A DNA stretch of 64,000 bases from Pseudoalteromonas luteoviolacea DSM 6061 (GCF_001625655.1 NZ_AUYB01000079.1:1-64000); one strand, 5' to 3'; shown: positions 9,844 through 19,292, numbered from the stretch's first letter. The notes: a model not told the origin generated them from the sequence alone. Made by a program: numbers and translations.

Positions 9844-10680
9844 TTATTTTTCTCTCTGTGTTTCAATATAGCTAGCAACCTCATTCACGGTGGCCAACCA
9901 AAATCCATTTTTAGGGTCTTTCAAATACGCAATAAGCGTATCTAAAGCGTCTTTATCTACTGTATATAGGCCCTTTTCACCAACATCATGACCTGCCAAA
10001 ATTATCCACTTATTGTCTTCTCTGAGCATTTCTAACAGCGTTTTTATCTCATCGAAGGTCATTCCATCCATTCTGTTCCCGGCCAACTGAGCAAAATCTG
10101 TATATGTCGGGTTATTTCCCGTTTCATCTAACCAAGTGCGACCCGTTTTAAACATTTTTGCGACTAAGGGTACATAGCTTTTAACTTGTTCGCCGCGTCC
10201 AACAAACGTATTTCCACAGGGGTAAGCAAAAGATTGTGGCGTAATGCCAAACTCAGCCTGCATAAACTTTGTGGTTGATTCAATATCACTGCGTAACCAA
10301 GCTAAATCGACCTGCTCAAGCCCCAAGCCTTGTTTGCGCAACCACGCGAAATTGCCAGTACACAGATGGGAGCTCGTGTGATTACCCAATTCATGACCTT
10401 GCTTTACTGCCTTTTTCCATCCTTCTAAACGCTTCTTCGCAAACTGAGGGTTCACGTAAAACGTACCTTTAACCCCATGCTTATTTAAAAGTGGTATGGC
10501 AATATCTACTTGGCTCTCTCGTGCGTCGTCAAAGCTCAGGGAAATAGCGTTTCGAGCATTATTAGGGTAACTAAACTTGTCATTCGTGCGCCCACTCTCA
10601 CCCGTATCGCTTAAACTAGCAAATGATAAAGTCATAAATATTGCAGCCACGATCCGACTGCTTAGTTTCATTGTCCACAT
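9844..10680 (-). CDS. Secreted polysaccharide deacetylase (NodB homology, CE4)
   Basis: A 278-residue protein with a signal peptide (MWTMKLSSRIVAAIFMTLSF, cleavage near residue 25). The NodB-type domain has SFDDARES near residue 50 (general base and first metal Asp), GNHTSSH (the two metal His) and a C-terminal LAGHD. The family removes acetyl groups from N-acetylglucosamine polymers or other O/N-acetylated glycans. I chose the ATG at 10680 because GGAG lies 5 bases upstream; the longer frame to 10752 would bury the signal peptide. It is the last gene of the minus-strand accessory block, near a GH20 chitobiase, so it may act on chitin oligomers or on the cluster's own product. Confidence 0.8.
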   Translation of the reverse strand: MWTMKLSSRIVAAIFMTLSFASLSDTGESGRTNDKFSYPNNARNAISLSFDDARESQVDIAIPLLNKHGVKGTFYVNPQFAKKRLEGWKKAVKQGHELGNHTSSHLCTGNFAWLRKQGLGLEQVDLAWLRSDIESTTKFMQAEFGITPQSFAYPCGNTFVGRGEQVKSYVPLVAKMFKTGRTWLDETGNNPTYTDFAQLAGNRMDGMTFDEIKTLLEMLREDNKWIILAGHDVGEKGLYTVDKDALDTLIAYLKDPKNGFWLATVNEVASYIETQREK

Positions 10681-10827
10681 ATTCACTCCGTATTGCTTAG
10701 CATCAATATTACTTGGCAAAACAGTTTGCAAGGCACCAGTTTTTTTCGCCATGATTAAACTATGAAGGAAATCTTATTTTCTCTAGAATCAGCATAAATA
10801 GCTGATTTAATAGCTTTTTATCATTGT

Positions 10828-12828
10828 TTAAAAGCGATACCAGACAGACAAACGGTATTCTGCCTTGTGCGTTCTATCAGCTATTTCATGACCCGATTGC
10901 AGTCCATCTTGGTAAAATGTTCTCGTACGGATGAAGCGCCCAGTGTTCATATGCGTCACCTCAAATCTCATTTTAATATTGTTGATTAAAGAAGACTCAA
11001 TGAATCCCTTAACTCTTTTATTCCCTTGAACCAATAAGGTTTCGTGCGCGAAGTAAAATGGCTCAGTATAATCCCCCCAATATTCCACTCCCCAAGAGCT
11101 TTTATATTTTGGAATATCATGGCGAAAGTTCATCCAAATCCAATCTGGAATATAGTTACTTAAGCGCTCAGTACGACCATTAGGATTTGTAAAGTCTGAG
11201 TTTTTATGTTCATAAGATACTTCAAATAGTGCATTTTCTAAGATAGGTTCAAGTTCAAACGCCACTTCCACATGGCTTCCCCAGAACTTTGCATCCCCGA
11301 CATTTGCCAGCCCGCCAGCAGAATCAGAAAATGCAATGTGTTCTAAAACATCTTTGCGCCATTGATAGTACAGCTTTACTTTAAAGTTGCCTCGCTTTGA
11401 AAAGTACCACTGGTATTGGGTCGATAATTCTGTCGTTTGCTCTGGCTTAAGCTCCGTATTTCCCGATTGATTGCGCCCATCTCCAGCATCCACGCTACGT
11501 GCAAAATCTGAAAAATTAAGCTGACTTATCCGATGCTCAGCAAGCCAGTTCAAATTAGTGCTTTTACTAGGGCTCCAACTAGTTTGCCAACGAGGCTTCC
11601 AAAATGACAATGATTGACTTGCTCTATTTAACCCTTCCACATCAATTTGAGACGCTTCATAGGTCAAACCAAACTCACTAGATAAGTTTTGAGTATGCGT
11701 ATAGTTAATGTCTGCAAACACCTCAGCTCTGAGCTCATTGACATCCGTTACCTCTTTGTTCACGGAAGAAGGTATACTGACTGAAGATTGCATTCTATTT
11801 TCTGTCATTTCGATACCAAATCGAGGAGTAATATCACCCTCTTGCATCATCTCTATTGTGCTACGCAGTATTAATTCTGTTTTCAATTCCTGTTGTCGCC
11901 ACAGAGCTACATTGGCAGCTTTATCCACTGTATTAAAGGTCATGTCATCGTTGGCATATTGCTTGTCTTCAACGACAAAAATTCCCATATTTTGCCAACG
12001 ATAGTCATCTAGATTGCGTGTCCAATCCACGCCCAACTCTGCATTTTTGGTATCATTGTCTACTTTGAGCTCTCGTGTTAGTGCACCCAATTGCATGTCG
12101 CTTTCGGACACATTGTAACGAGTGGTATCACCAAGGTAGTTTTCACTACTCAATTTCCCGGTCAGTACAATCTCATTTTGACCTTTTATTTGTTTAAGTT
12201 GGCCAGTAAGTTTCAGATTGTCTGTCTTTTCATCAAGTGCCTCGAACTCTTGACTGGAAACGACTTCTTCATTATTTAGCTGTCTGATTTTCGCCGTTCT
12301 ATAACCTGGAGTGCCATTCGCCTCCAGCCCCACCGATGTAGCCCAACCTTGCCAATGTGTACTTAGTTGTAGTGCAAGCTTTGGTAACACGCTGCCATCA
12401 TCAAATTGGGTAAGTTGACCTTCTAATACCCCCGTGGTTTTAGACTCAATCAAAATTACATCCGCAACCATAACTTTACCTGATGTCACCAATGGAATTT
12501 TACTACCTCGATACACATTAACTTTATGGACTTGTGACGCCCCTATTCGAGATAGGACCTTAGCCAAGGATTCTGATTTTACAGCCGGCCTCGCCCCATT
12601 TATCAATACGTTGCCAACATTGCTTCCAAACCCACGCGCCGAATCAGTATTCTCAAACGAGAACCCCGGCAATCGATAAATCATATCTAAAGCATTTTGA
12701 GGGTTGTACTGACTAAAAAAGTCAGCTGGAAAAGCTTGTTGTTCCGCCCCTTCTACAACTTGGCTAGCTTCTGTCTGCCAACTCGGAATTAACAACAAAC
12801 AGGTTGTGACAAAAAATATCATGGCCAT
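10828..12828 (-). CDS. TonB-dependent outer-membrane receptor
   Basis: If translated from the internal ATG at 12828 this is a 666-residue receptor. It has a signal peptide (MAMIFFVTTCLLLIPSW, cleavage about residue 22), a plug domain at about 45-160 (ALDMIYRLPGF, RGFGSNVGNVLINGARP) and a beta-barrel ending in the aromatic residue of VWYRF. Such receptors import iron chelates, vitamins or glycans with TonB energy; the ligand is not evident. In the accessory block it could re-import the exported product or take up chitin oligomers. No tonB/exbBD genes are nearby. An A6 tract at 12836-12841 decides whether the upstream glycosyltransferase frame runs into it. Confidence 0.7.
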   Translation of the reverse strand: MAMIFFVTTCLLLIPSWQTEASQVVEGAEQQAFPADFFSQYNPQNALDMIYRLPGFSFENTDSARGFGSNVGNVLINGARPAVKSESLAKVLSRIGASQVHKVNVYRGSKIPLVTSGKVMVADVILIESKTTGVLEGQLTQFDDGSVLPKLALQLSTHWQGWATSVGLEANGTPGYRTAKIRQLNNEEVVSSQEFEALDEKTDNLKLTGQLKQIKGQNEIVLTGKLSSENYLGDTTRYNVSESDMQLGALTRELKVDNDTKNAELGVDWTRNLDDYRWQNMGIFVVEDKQYANDDMTFNTVDKAANVALWRQQELKTELILRSTIEMMQEGDITPRFGIEMTENRMQSSVSIPSSVNKEVTDVNELRAEVFADINYTHTQNLSSEFGLTYEASQIDVEGLNRASQSLSFWKPRWQTSWSPSKSTNLNWLAEHRISQLNFSDFARSVDAGDGRNQSGNTELKPEQTTELSTQYQWYFSKRGNFKVKLYYQWRKDVLEHIAFSDSAGGLANVGDAKFWGSHVEVAFELEPILENALFEVSYEHKNSDFTNPNGRTERLSNYIPDWIWMNFRHDIPKYKSSWGVEYWGDYTEPFYFAHETLLVQGNKRVKGFIESSLINNIKMRFEVTHMNTGRFIRTRTFYQDGLQSGHEIADRTHKAEYRLSVWYRF

Positions 12829-14277
12829 AGACACATTTTTTATAAGCTCACCTATGTCCAACTCACTATATAGCTCTCTAATGGCTTTGCTCTGGTAAGG
12901 AAACCACTTTGGATCTTTCTCGGTATTAGGAACTGGCTCTTGAGCGTCAGCAAAAGCCAAAAAGTGTTCTAAATGTTGGTGAGGTTGAATATTAAACCCG
13001 AGCGCTCGGTTAAAACCCCGATGTTTCTGCAAATAGAACTCTTTTGTACAACATAAAGATTCTGCATGTAACCATGCTGTGATTTGATTATCTGATGCGA
13101 TGTATTGCCAAAACTCTTGTTGGCTAGGAAAAAAGAAAAAGGGTTGAGACAAACCTGTTGCATCTAGCTGGTGCCTTCTAAGGTAAGCATACTGTATTTC
13201 CAACCAACTCCTAGATACCCATGCCTGTGAATTCGGCCAACACATGACGTAGTCGCAGTTAATCTGAGCAGCTAGCTTATCTTCGAACCATTGCGTTGAC
13301 TGTGTACCTTGCTCATACGCAACAAAAGTAACCCCCTCTAAATCAGTGTTTAAGTATTTAAGTGTTAACTCATCTGGGTGAGAAACTATGACTTCTACTG
13401 GTTTAACGGTTTGTTTTTCAAGTAACTCATATGCACGTTTTAACTGGGCCCGATGCGTGACGTGCAGCACACAGCTTATATCCGCTAATTGTTGCAAAAC
13501 ACCATGAGATGATGGTGCATCATCATAATGTGAAAAATGAGTCTCTTTTAAATCAAGATAAAACGGTAGATCATGACCAAACCAGTTGGGCGTAGATACT
13601 TTTTGCCACGCACTTGCTTGAATCAATTTGCCACTCACAAAGCTCCAAGTGTTATTTAGATGTCTTAAGTATACAAAATGGAATTGACCATCCACGGCAA
13701 CTAAATTAGCTCCCGCAGCGATCATACTCTCCATAAAGTCAGCATCTTCTCGCAACGAGCTATCACGATAGTCCAGTGTCCCCTCAGACCAGTATTTACG
13801 ACTAAACACCAAAGTACCTCCCGCAATACCTCGACGAAACATCGCATCAAATAAGGCCTTTTCAGCCGCCCAGAACTGACCACGCCAAACATCAAAAAAC
13901 AAGTGATTTTTAAGGCCCGTAATATCTGCTTCATCCTTTAAAAGAGGGGCTAGTTGCACCGCTAAACGTTCACTAGAGTACCAGTCATCGTCATCCCATT
14001 GGGCAATGTAAACGCCTTTTGACCATTTGGTGCCTATACTTCGCTTATATCCAATAGATGCATTCACTGGCACTTTGACTAACTTAATGTTGTCTTGTGT
14101 CGGCAATAGTTTTGGCAGATCCTCTGCCCGTTCATACACTATCACCAATTCTTTATTGGGATAGCTTTGGCGATTAAAGTACTCAATACTTTGAATAAGG
14201 TAATGTGCCCGCCGACAAGTCGGCATGACACAGCTCACTAAAGGCGTGGCTGCAAACTTTTTTGTCAGCGCTGTCAT
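10828..14277 (-). CDS. Single open frame: GT2 glycosyltransferase followed by a TonB-dependent receptor
   Basis: A continuous 1149-residue frame. Residues about 15-260 are a GT2 glycosyltransferase: PLVSCVMPTCRRAHYLIQSI, the nucleotide-sugar and metal motif QWDDDDW, and LREDADFMESM. Residues about 270-480 resemble a second GT-A domain without the DDD motif. At residue 484 a new signal-peptide-like segment (MAMIFFVTTCLLLIPSW) begins, followed by a TonB plug and barrel. A cytosolic enzyme joined to an outer-membrane barrel makes no topological sense, so two proteins are probably made (see the separate receptor entry). The ATG at 14277 overlaps the BtrH-like stop as ATGA, with GAGG upstream; a longer start at 14304 is less likely. 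Confidence 0.6.
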   Translation of the reverse strand: MTALTKKFAATPLVSCVMPTCRRAHYLIQSIEYFNRQSYPNKELVIVYERAEDLPKLLPTQDNIKLVKVPVNASIGYKRSIGTKWSKGVYIAQWDDDDWYSSERLAVQLAPLLKDEADITGLKNHLFFDVWRGQFWAAEKALFDAMFRRGIAGGTLVFSRKYWSEGTLDYRDSSLREDADFMESMIAAGANLVAVDGQFHFVYLRHLNNTWSFVSGKLIQASAWQKVSTPNWFGHDLPFYLDLKETHFSHYDDAPSSHGVLQQLADISCVLHVTHRAQLKRAYELLEKQTVKPVEVIVSHPDELTLKYLNTDLEGVTFVAYEQGTQSTQWFEDKLAAQINCDYVMCWPNSQAWVSRSWLEIQYAYLRRHQLDATGLSQPFFFFPSQQEFWQYIASDNQITAWLHAESLCCTKEFYLQKHRGFNRALGFNIQPHQHLEHFLAFADAQEPVPNTEKDPKWFPYQSKAIRELYSELDIGELIKNVSMAMIFFVTTCLLLIPSWQTEASQVVEGAEQQAFPADFFSQYNPQNALDMIYRLPGFSFENTDSARGFGSNVGNVLINGARPAVKSESLAKVLSRIGASQVHKVNVYRGSKIPLVTSGKVMVADVILIESKTTGVLEGQLTQFDDGSVLPKLALQLSTHWQGWATSVGLEANGTPGYRTAKIRQLNNEEVVSSQEFEALDEKTDNLKLTGQLKQIKGQNEIVLTGKLSSENYLGDTTRYNVSESDMQLGALTRELKVDNDTKNAELGVDWTRNLDDYRWQNMGIFVVEDKQYANDDMTFNTVDKAANVALWRQQELKTELILRSTIEMMQEGDITPRFGIEMTENRMQSSVSIPSSVNKEVTDVNELRAEVFADINYTHTQNLSSEFGLTYEASQIDVEGLNRASQSLSFWKPRWQTSWSPSKSTNLNWLAEHRISQLNFSDFARSVDAGDGRNQSGNTELKPEQTTELSTQYQWYFSKRGNFKVKLYYQWRKDVLEHIAFSDSAGGLANVGDAKFWGSHVEVAFELEPILENALFEVSYEHKNSDFTNPNGRTERLSNYIPDWIWMNFRHDIPKYKSSWGVEYWGDYTEPFYFAHETLLVQGNKRVKGFIESSLINNIKMRFEVTHMNTGRFIRTRTFYQDGLQSGHEIADRTHKAEYRLSVWYRF

Positions 14278-15356
14278 GACGCTCGCCTCTTGGCCAGTAA
14301 CCACTCTTGGAGATCAAGCCAAACTTGAATGAGTGCTTGTTCAACCTCACATAAATGTAAAATACGCTGATAAACTTGGTGTCCAGTTACGGACTTTGAG
14401 CGACAAGATAAACGCATGAGTAATTCAACTTCTTTCCACCCTTTAGAAAGATCGGGTAAAGCCTCTATCATAGGGGCGCAAATACGCTTTAGCTTAGGGT
14501 CCGAAAAGTCCTGCTGTAAAGCCATCAGCCAATTCAGTGCGCTTGCACGCTGTAGCGAAAATACCCACACTCCAGGAATAACAAAGGGACGCTCAATTTC
14601 ATTTAAACAAGAGATGTATTCCAAAAATTCAGATATCGCAGAAGTGCCTATATGGGGTGAATCAGATACAAGACCCGCTATATTTTGCTCAACTTGCTTC
14701 AATGCCCATTCAAGGGTCAATGGGCTTTCAGTACCCACTTTCTTTATATGATAAACACGCACACTACCTTCATGCGCCAAAACATCCTCAAAAGAGGATT
14801 GGTAGTCTTGCCAACTGATACTCACATCACGTTTGAGCGCATCATCCACCATAAATGCATTGTGTGCTTTGTCGTAGGATTTAAATGTTACTATGTGGTA
14901 ACCATAATATTTGTGGTAGTCCTCTACACGGTAAGGCACATATTTGCCACTGTATTCACAGATCACACGCTCATTCTTCGCCAGCATGGTAAATAGATAT
15001 TGATCGAGAGCATTACGATCTGGAAAAGAAAGTGCACTTACTTGCAAACCATATAATGCTTGCAGTTTGTCACCTAAATAGCCGGAAATGGTCTCTTGTT
15101 CAAAGCGAAAGTATTGTTTGTCTTCATAGCGACTGAAAATAATGTCTAACCCTTGCTTCTGCTTACAGTCGAAGTGATATGAATGTTCTCCAAACAACCG
15201 ATCCATGTTTGCAATCGCAAACTTATCTCTCGCTTCAAGCTCAAGCGCCATAAATAAACAGTCAGGTAAACAGGACTGCCAGGTATTTGTAGATTTGTTG
15301 ACGCCAACTCCCATGGCATCTCTAGTTGTTACTCCTTGCCCCTCTAATTGTTTCAT
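14274..15356 (-). CDS. BtrH-like (papain-fold) acyl-ACP transferase
   Basis: A 360-residue protein without signal peptide. The N-terminal 210 residues follow the BtrH_N pattern: a candidate nucleophile Cys in SCLPDCLFMAL, a KYVPYR segment ahead of a His in GYHIVTFKSYD, and an Asp in VDDAL. In butirosin synthesis BtrH moves an aminoacyl chain from an ACP to an aminoglycoside amine. The C-terminal 150 residues are helical and unrecognised. It overlaps the next gene by ATGA and shares the block with an ACP and an ATP-grasp ligase, the same partners as in butirosin. Function is inferred from fold pattern and context; a peptidase is the alternative. Confidence 0.6.
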   Translation of the reverse strand: MKQLEGQGVTTRDAMGVGVNKSTNTWQSCLPDCLFMALELEARDKFAIANMDRLFGEHSYHFDCKQKQGLDIIFSRYEDKQYFRFEQETISGYLGDKLQALYGLQVSALSFPDRNALDQYLFTMLAKNERVICEYSGKYVPYRVEDYHKYYGYHIVTFKSYDKAHNAFMVDDALKRDVSISWQDYQSSFEDVLAHEGSVRVYHIKKVGTESPLTLEWALKQVEQNIAGLVSDSPHIGTSAISEFLEYISCLNEIERPFVIPGVWVFSLQRASALNWLMALQQDFSDPKLKRICAPMIEALPDLSKGWKEVELLMRLSCRSKSVTGHQVYQRILHLCEVEQALIQVWLDLQEWLLAKRRAS

Positions 15357-15431
15357 AACTCACCATTTCCTTATTACTCTATTACCTTCTATTTAACCCT
15401 CATGCTGATCCGTAATTCATGACTTTAAATT

Positions 15432-15460
15432 GAGGTGGCACAATTGAGAGCTACCACCTC
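15432..15460 (-). terminator. Possible hairpin after the chitobiase gene
   Basis: GAGGTGG-N15-CCACCTC, ten bases after the GH20 stop on the minus strand and before the BtrH-like gene. The tail after it (AATTTAAAG) is A/T rich but not a T tract, so it is at best a partial terminator. Confidence 0.35.
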
Positions 15461-15469
15461 TGTAACACC

Positions 15470-18133
15470 TTATAGATTATTAGTACCGCTCACATCAGCC
15501 AACTCAGCTCGTCCTGGACGACGCCTGTCTGGAGAAAGCGCGCGCAACTCGATATTTTTACCAGCTTGCACTTCCACTGGTACCGTATAATCTTGCCAGC
15601 TTCCATTGCTCACTCGGTACTGAATTGGTAAACCAGGAATAAGGGTTGAAGCATGTAGCTTATTATCTATTACTTTGCTCACAACATTCGGAATGCGGTA
15701 AAACACGCCTAGCTTGTCAAATTTTTCCAGCTCTTTGTGACCAACTGCATGGATAAAGTCCTGCCACTGCTTATCACGGAGTGCTTTTTTATCAGCGGTT
15801 AAGAAATTAGTGGTGTGGTCATATTTTTCGCCCGCATAGTTATATGGCACTTCCCAACTCGCTTTGTGCCACGCTTTCTCTGCCAGCGCTAGTAGGCGCG
15901 GGAATAGCATGTACTCAGCTAAGTGGTCTTTACGGATCACTTCCGACCATAAATGACCTTGGATACCCGTTACACGGAACCCTTCTGGCAATGGTTGATG
16001 CACAAACTTCCCATTGTCATCTACTTGTGTGCGATCGTCTGCAACATAGCTTCGGCCAATTGTGTCTTTTTTGAACTCAGCATTAGCGGGTAAGTTATCA
16101 GGCATGAATTCGAAGATAGTTTGGCTGTTGGTACGTCTTGATCCCCACTTGTAACCACTTTCTTTCGGGTCTAGCTCATAGGGGAAGTCTAAGTAGGTAA
16201 CGTCAGGAGTTGCTAAAATGATGTCCCAACCGCGACGAGCATGCGCACTTACTACCTTATGCGCGTTTTGTGGCAAGGTTGCCCATACATAAGAAGCAAC
16301 TTTATTGGGCATTTTTTCTTGCCTTGTTTCTGATAGACCGTCATTCCAGCCAGCTACTTCAATCCCTTTAGATGCAATCATTCTTGATACTCGCTCGATA
16401 AAGTATCCAGTCAATTCTTCAACTTCATGTACATCGTTTGATTGATCGGCAATAAATTGCTTACATGCGGGTGACTCCACCCAAGCACCTGCAGTTTCAT
16501 CAGCCCCAATGTGATAAATGTTCAGTGGTGAACCAGCTTTTTTGTGCTGGCTAGCTACTTCTGAAATCACCTTTTCCACAAACGTGTAAGTTGACTCCAT
16601 GCATACATTTAAAGTGTTGTCATTATAGTGCTGAATTGAACGATATTCAGTCGCATCACTTGGGTCGCTAACTAGGTACTGTTTTGCAGCATCATGTTTG
16701 CCCTGCTTACTCAATGTATAGTAGCGTTTCTCCATCGCTTTGACAGCTGCGCGAGAATGCCCGGGCATATCCAAAGATGGGATCACTTCAATGTGGTGTT
16801 GCTTAGCAAAGTTGAGAATTTCTTGATAGTCAGCCAAAGAGTAATAGCCATCTCGACCTGCATTCAATGCTGAACCTAACTGCGGCTGTAAACAGTCTTT
16901 GTCATCTAGGTCTATACAACGATGTGAAGAGAGTTCTGTAAGCTCTGGAAGCCCCGGAATTTCAATACGCCAACCTTCGTCATCAGCTAAATGGAAATGG
17001 AGTTTATTAAGTTTATACGCAGACATTTTGCTTAATAAACGCAACACAAATTCTTTTGAGCGGAAATTACGTGCAACATCGAGGTGTAAACCACGGTATT
17101 CATACCTTGGCTCATCAACCACTTTGACTGCTGGTACTTCCATTGTGTCTAATGACAGCAAACTCGCCAATGATTGCAGCCCATAAAATGCACCTTCGCT
17201 ATCATGCGCTTCTATAAAGATCTTGCCTTTTCGTGTATCAAGTACATAGCTGCCTGCCATACCGGTGGCCTTACCAGCAACCTTTACAATCACTTTGACA
17301 CCATCATGACTTTGCTTTGCACCAAGTTCAGCTAAACGGGTAAATGCCGCTGCAACTTGGCCATACTCAACACCAACAAGATGCACATCGATACCTTTAT
17401 TAAGGTTCAATGGTGCTGTACGCTCATATACTTCCATTGCATTCGGGGTTGGGACAATGGCATGGCGTACCGAATCAACAGGGTAATTTTCAATAGTGTA
17501 CTTTTCGAATAGTGCCGCCGAAGTAAACTGTCCATATTGATCTTCTGGGTGCGATTTCATCACACTTTCTTTACTGCTGAGTGCAGCATAAGGTTTTATC
17601 TCTAAACCCGTGTCAGCTTCAATATATGACTGCGTGCTTTTGATCACCTTCGGATCTAAACCCTCAGCGGTCAAAATGTAATTTGGCATTAACTCGCCTT
17701 CATTTAATAGCGAACTGCCAACCCAAAGCTCTATGACTTGACTCTCTCCCGCCTTAAAACCTGAGAACGAATTATTTGGCGCTATGTGATTTAGGTCACC
17801 ATTAAAGTGGCGTAACGAGAGCCCGTGGCTCTTGGTTTCTGACGACGGATATACTTGGCTATAGAGAATCTTCCAACCATCAACGTTAGCCGTAAACGGG
17901 CTCGTTAACTCTATTTGAGCATGATAACAAAACTCTGCTGTTGAACCAGGACATTGCTCTGGCATGTTGCTAAGCAAGCGATACTTTACATCCAATGTAT
18001 CGGCTAGCCGGTTTAATTCCTGTTGATTAATTTTGGTCAAGCTGTCGCTTGCCCATACTGGGCTTGCCAACATAATTGAAGGCAACAACATCGCTACAAC
18101 ACGTCCTGTTAATGCTCTTTTCTGTACACGCAT
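15470..18133 (-). CDS. Beta-N-acetylhexosaminidase, GH20 chitobiase
   Basis: An 887-residue exported enzyme. After a signal peptide (to about residue 28) come the CHB_HEX carbohydrate-binding domain (about 30-180), the GH20b domain (about 220-340), the GH20 barrel (about 345-770) and a short C-terminal immunoglobulin-like domain. The catalytic Asp-Glu pair is in YHIGADETAGAW, and the barrel start is YEYRGLHLDVARNF. It cleaves terminal GlcNAc from chitobiose and related oligomers in the periplasm or at the cell surface. It lies inside the accessory block, in the same direction but with its own 148-base upstream region, so it may be a separate transcript. Confidence 0.9.
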   Translation of the reverse strand: MRVQKRALTGRVVAMLLPSIMLASPVWASDSLTKINQQELNRLADTLDVKYRLLSNMPEQCPGSTAEFCYHAQIELTSPFTANVDGWKILYSQVYPSSETKSHGLSLRHFNGDLNHIAPNNSFSGFKAGESQVIELWVGSSLLNEGELMPNYILTAEGLDPKVIKSTQSYIEADTGLEIKPYAALSSKESVMKSHPEDQYGQFTSAALFEKYTIENYPVDSVRHAIVPTPNAMEVYERTAPLNLNKGIDVHLVGVEYGQVAAAFTRLAELGAKQSHDGVKVIVKVAGKATGMAGSYVLDTRKGKIFIEAHDSEGAFYGLQSLASLLSLDTMEVPAVKVVDEPRYEYRGLHLDVARNFRSKEFVLRLLSKMSAYKLNKLHFHLADDEGWRIEIPGLPELTELSSHRCIDLDDKDCLQPQLGSALNAGRDGYYSLADYQEILNFAKQHHIEVIPSLDMPGHSRAAVKAMEKRYYTLSKQGKHDAAKQYLVSDPSDATEYRSIQHYNDNTLNVCMESTYTFVEKVISEVASQHKKAGSPLNIYHIGADETAGAWVESPACKQFIADQSNDVHEVEELTGYFIERVSRMIASKGIEVAGWNDGLSETRQEKMPNKVASYVWATLPQNAHKVVSAHARRGWDIILATPDVTYLDFPYELDPKESGYKWGSRRTNSQTIFEFMPDNLPANAEFKKDTIGRSYVADDRTQVDDNGKFVHQPLPEGFRVTGIQGHLWSEVIRKDHLAEYMLFPRLLALAEKAWHKASWEVPYNYAGEKYDHTTNFLTADKKALRDKQWQDFIHAVGHKELEKFDKLGVFYRIPNVVSKVIDNKLHASTLIPGLPIQYRVSNGSWQDYTVPVEVQAGKNIELRALSPDRRRPGRAELADVSGTNNL

Positions 18134-18281
18134 AAGTCAGATCCTGCTTTATCATTTTAATTTAAAACATTAAATTGGCTAAAAAATAGCTAAACCAAAT
18201 CAATCTAGTGCTTTTGTTAGCTTGTTTCAATTTCAAAACATTCAAGTTACTCGGAATAATTTAGTTATTAACAACAGTAAG

Positions 18282-19208
18282 TTAAGTTACCTCAATCAGA
18301 GTGTCTTTCTGGTCTTGTGAATGGCAGGACTTTATTGAATGCGCGCAAATTTCAGACCAGCTCTTGGTCGCCAACATGTTTATCCATTGATCTGAATATT
18401 TGTTCATTAAGTAGGCAACATTACCTTTTGCCTGTTGCTCTTTGTTTTCAATGTCTTTTTCGTGAGGATAATGAACAGTTAAAAGTGATTGATGTAAAAC
18501 GAATTTACACCCTAAATGAAAGAGTCGATAGCCAAGGTCAACGTCTTCCCCTCCCCATGCACAAAAGTTCTCATCAAACTCGCCCGCACGCATAACATCT
18601 GAGCGTGAAACACTGATGCAACTGGTCCAAAAAATCACCCAAGGAGCATTTAATAACCCTAAATCAAAGTTCAAGTCGGCGAAAAAGCGTCCTCGACAAT
18701 CCATCAATTGATGATTTTTTGAGAATAATTCAAACGCTACTTCTATCTCGTTTTCTGCCATAGTGTTTTTGATGAGATCGCAGGCGCTTAACTCAACTGC
18801 TTCAATACCATAAGACATGCCAATCAATACCAGATTGTCCGTTTTGCTGTGACATTGAAAGTGACTCGACAACAGTTGAGGATGGGCAACCATGCCGCAA
18901 TCTAAAAAAAGTATTGTCTCGAAATGTGCTCTGGACAGCCCTTTGTTCCTCGCTTTGGCCACTTGGAAACCATCATCAGGCTGAAAAATATAGTGGATGG
19001 CTACGGTACTTTGGTAGTTAGCTACCATCTCTTGAGTGCCATCATTGGAGCCATCATCCACAATAATCACTTCATAGTTTTTGTGCTCTAAAGTTTGTTC
19101 ACAAAGTGAATCCAGCGTCCTTTTTAGCAGTGCGCAACGATTATAAGTGGGGATAATGACTGATACACCTGTCCCACTTTTAATAGAGCAAATATGATTT
19201 TTATTCAT
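18282..19208 (-). CDS. GT2 family glycosyltransferase with galactosyltransferase-like C-terminus
   Basis: A 308-residue cytosolic enzyme. The GT-A fold starts at VSVIIPTYNRCALLKRTL; YEVIIVDDGSNDGT binds the nucleotide, and the sugar acceptor region contains WGGEDVDLGYRLF, as in chondroitin-synthase and GT27-like enzymes. The start is the ATG at 19208 with AGTAGG 7 bases upstream; the frame continues to a TTG at 19229 with no better site. It lies 84 bases after the ABC permease genes, probably in the same block, and would add a hexose or hexosamine to the product or to a surface glycan. The donor and acceptor cannot be read from sequence. Confidence 0.8.
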   Translation of the reverse strand: MNKNHICSIKSGTGVSVIIPTYNRCALLKRTLDSLCEQTLEHKNYEVIIVDDGSNDGTQEMVANYQSTVAIHYIFQPDDGFQVAKARNKGLSRAHFETILFLDCGMVAHPQLLSSHFQCHSKTDNLVLIGMSYGIEAVELSACDLIKNTMAENEIEVAFELFSKNHQLMDCRGRFFADLNFDLGLLNAPWVIFWTSCISVSRSDVMRAGEFDENFCAWGGEDVDLGYRLFHLGCKFVLHQSLLTVHYPHEKDIENKEQQAKGNVAYLMNKYSDQWINMLATKSWSEICAHSIKSCHSQDQKDTLIEVT

Positions 19209-19292
19209 TTTTGTACCTACTTCCTTCAAAATTGGTTCAGTTACTTGTTTCTATATCAACCACAAAAACACTCTTTTTAAACTATACATACG

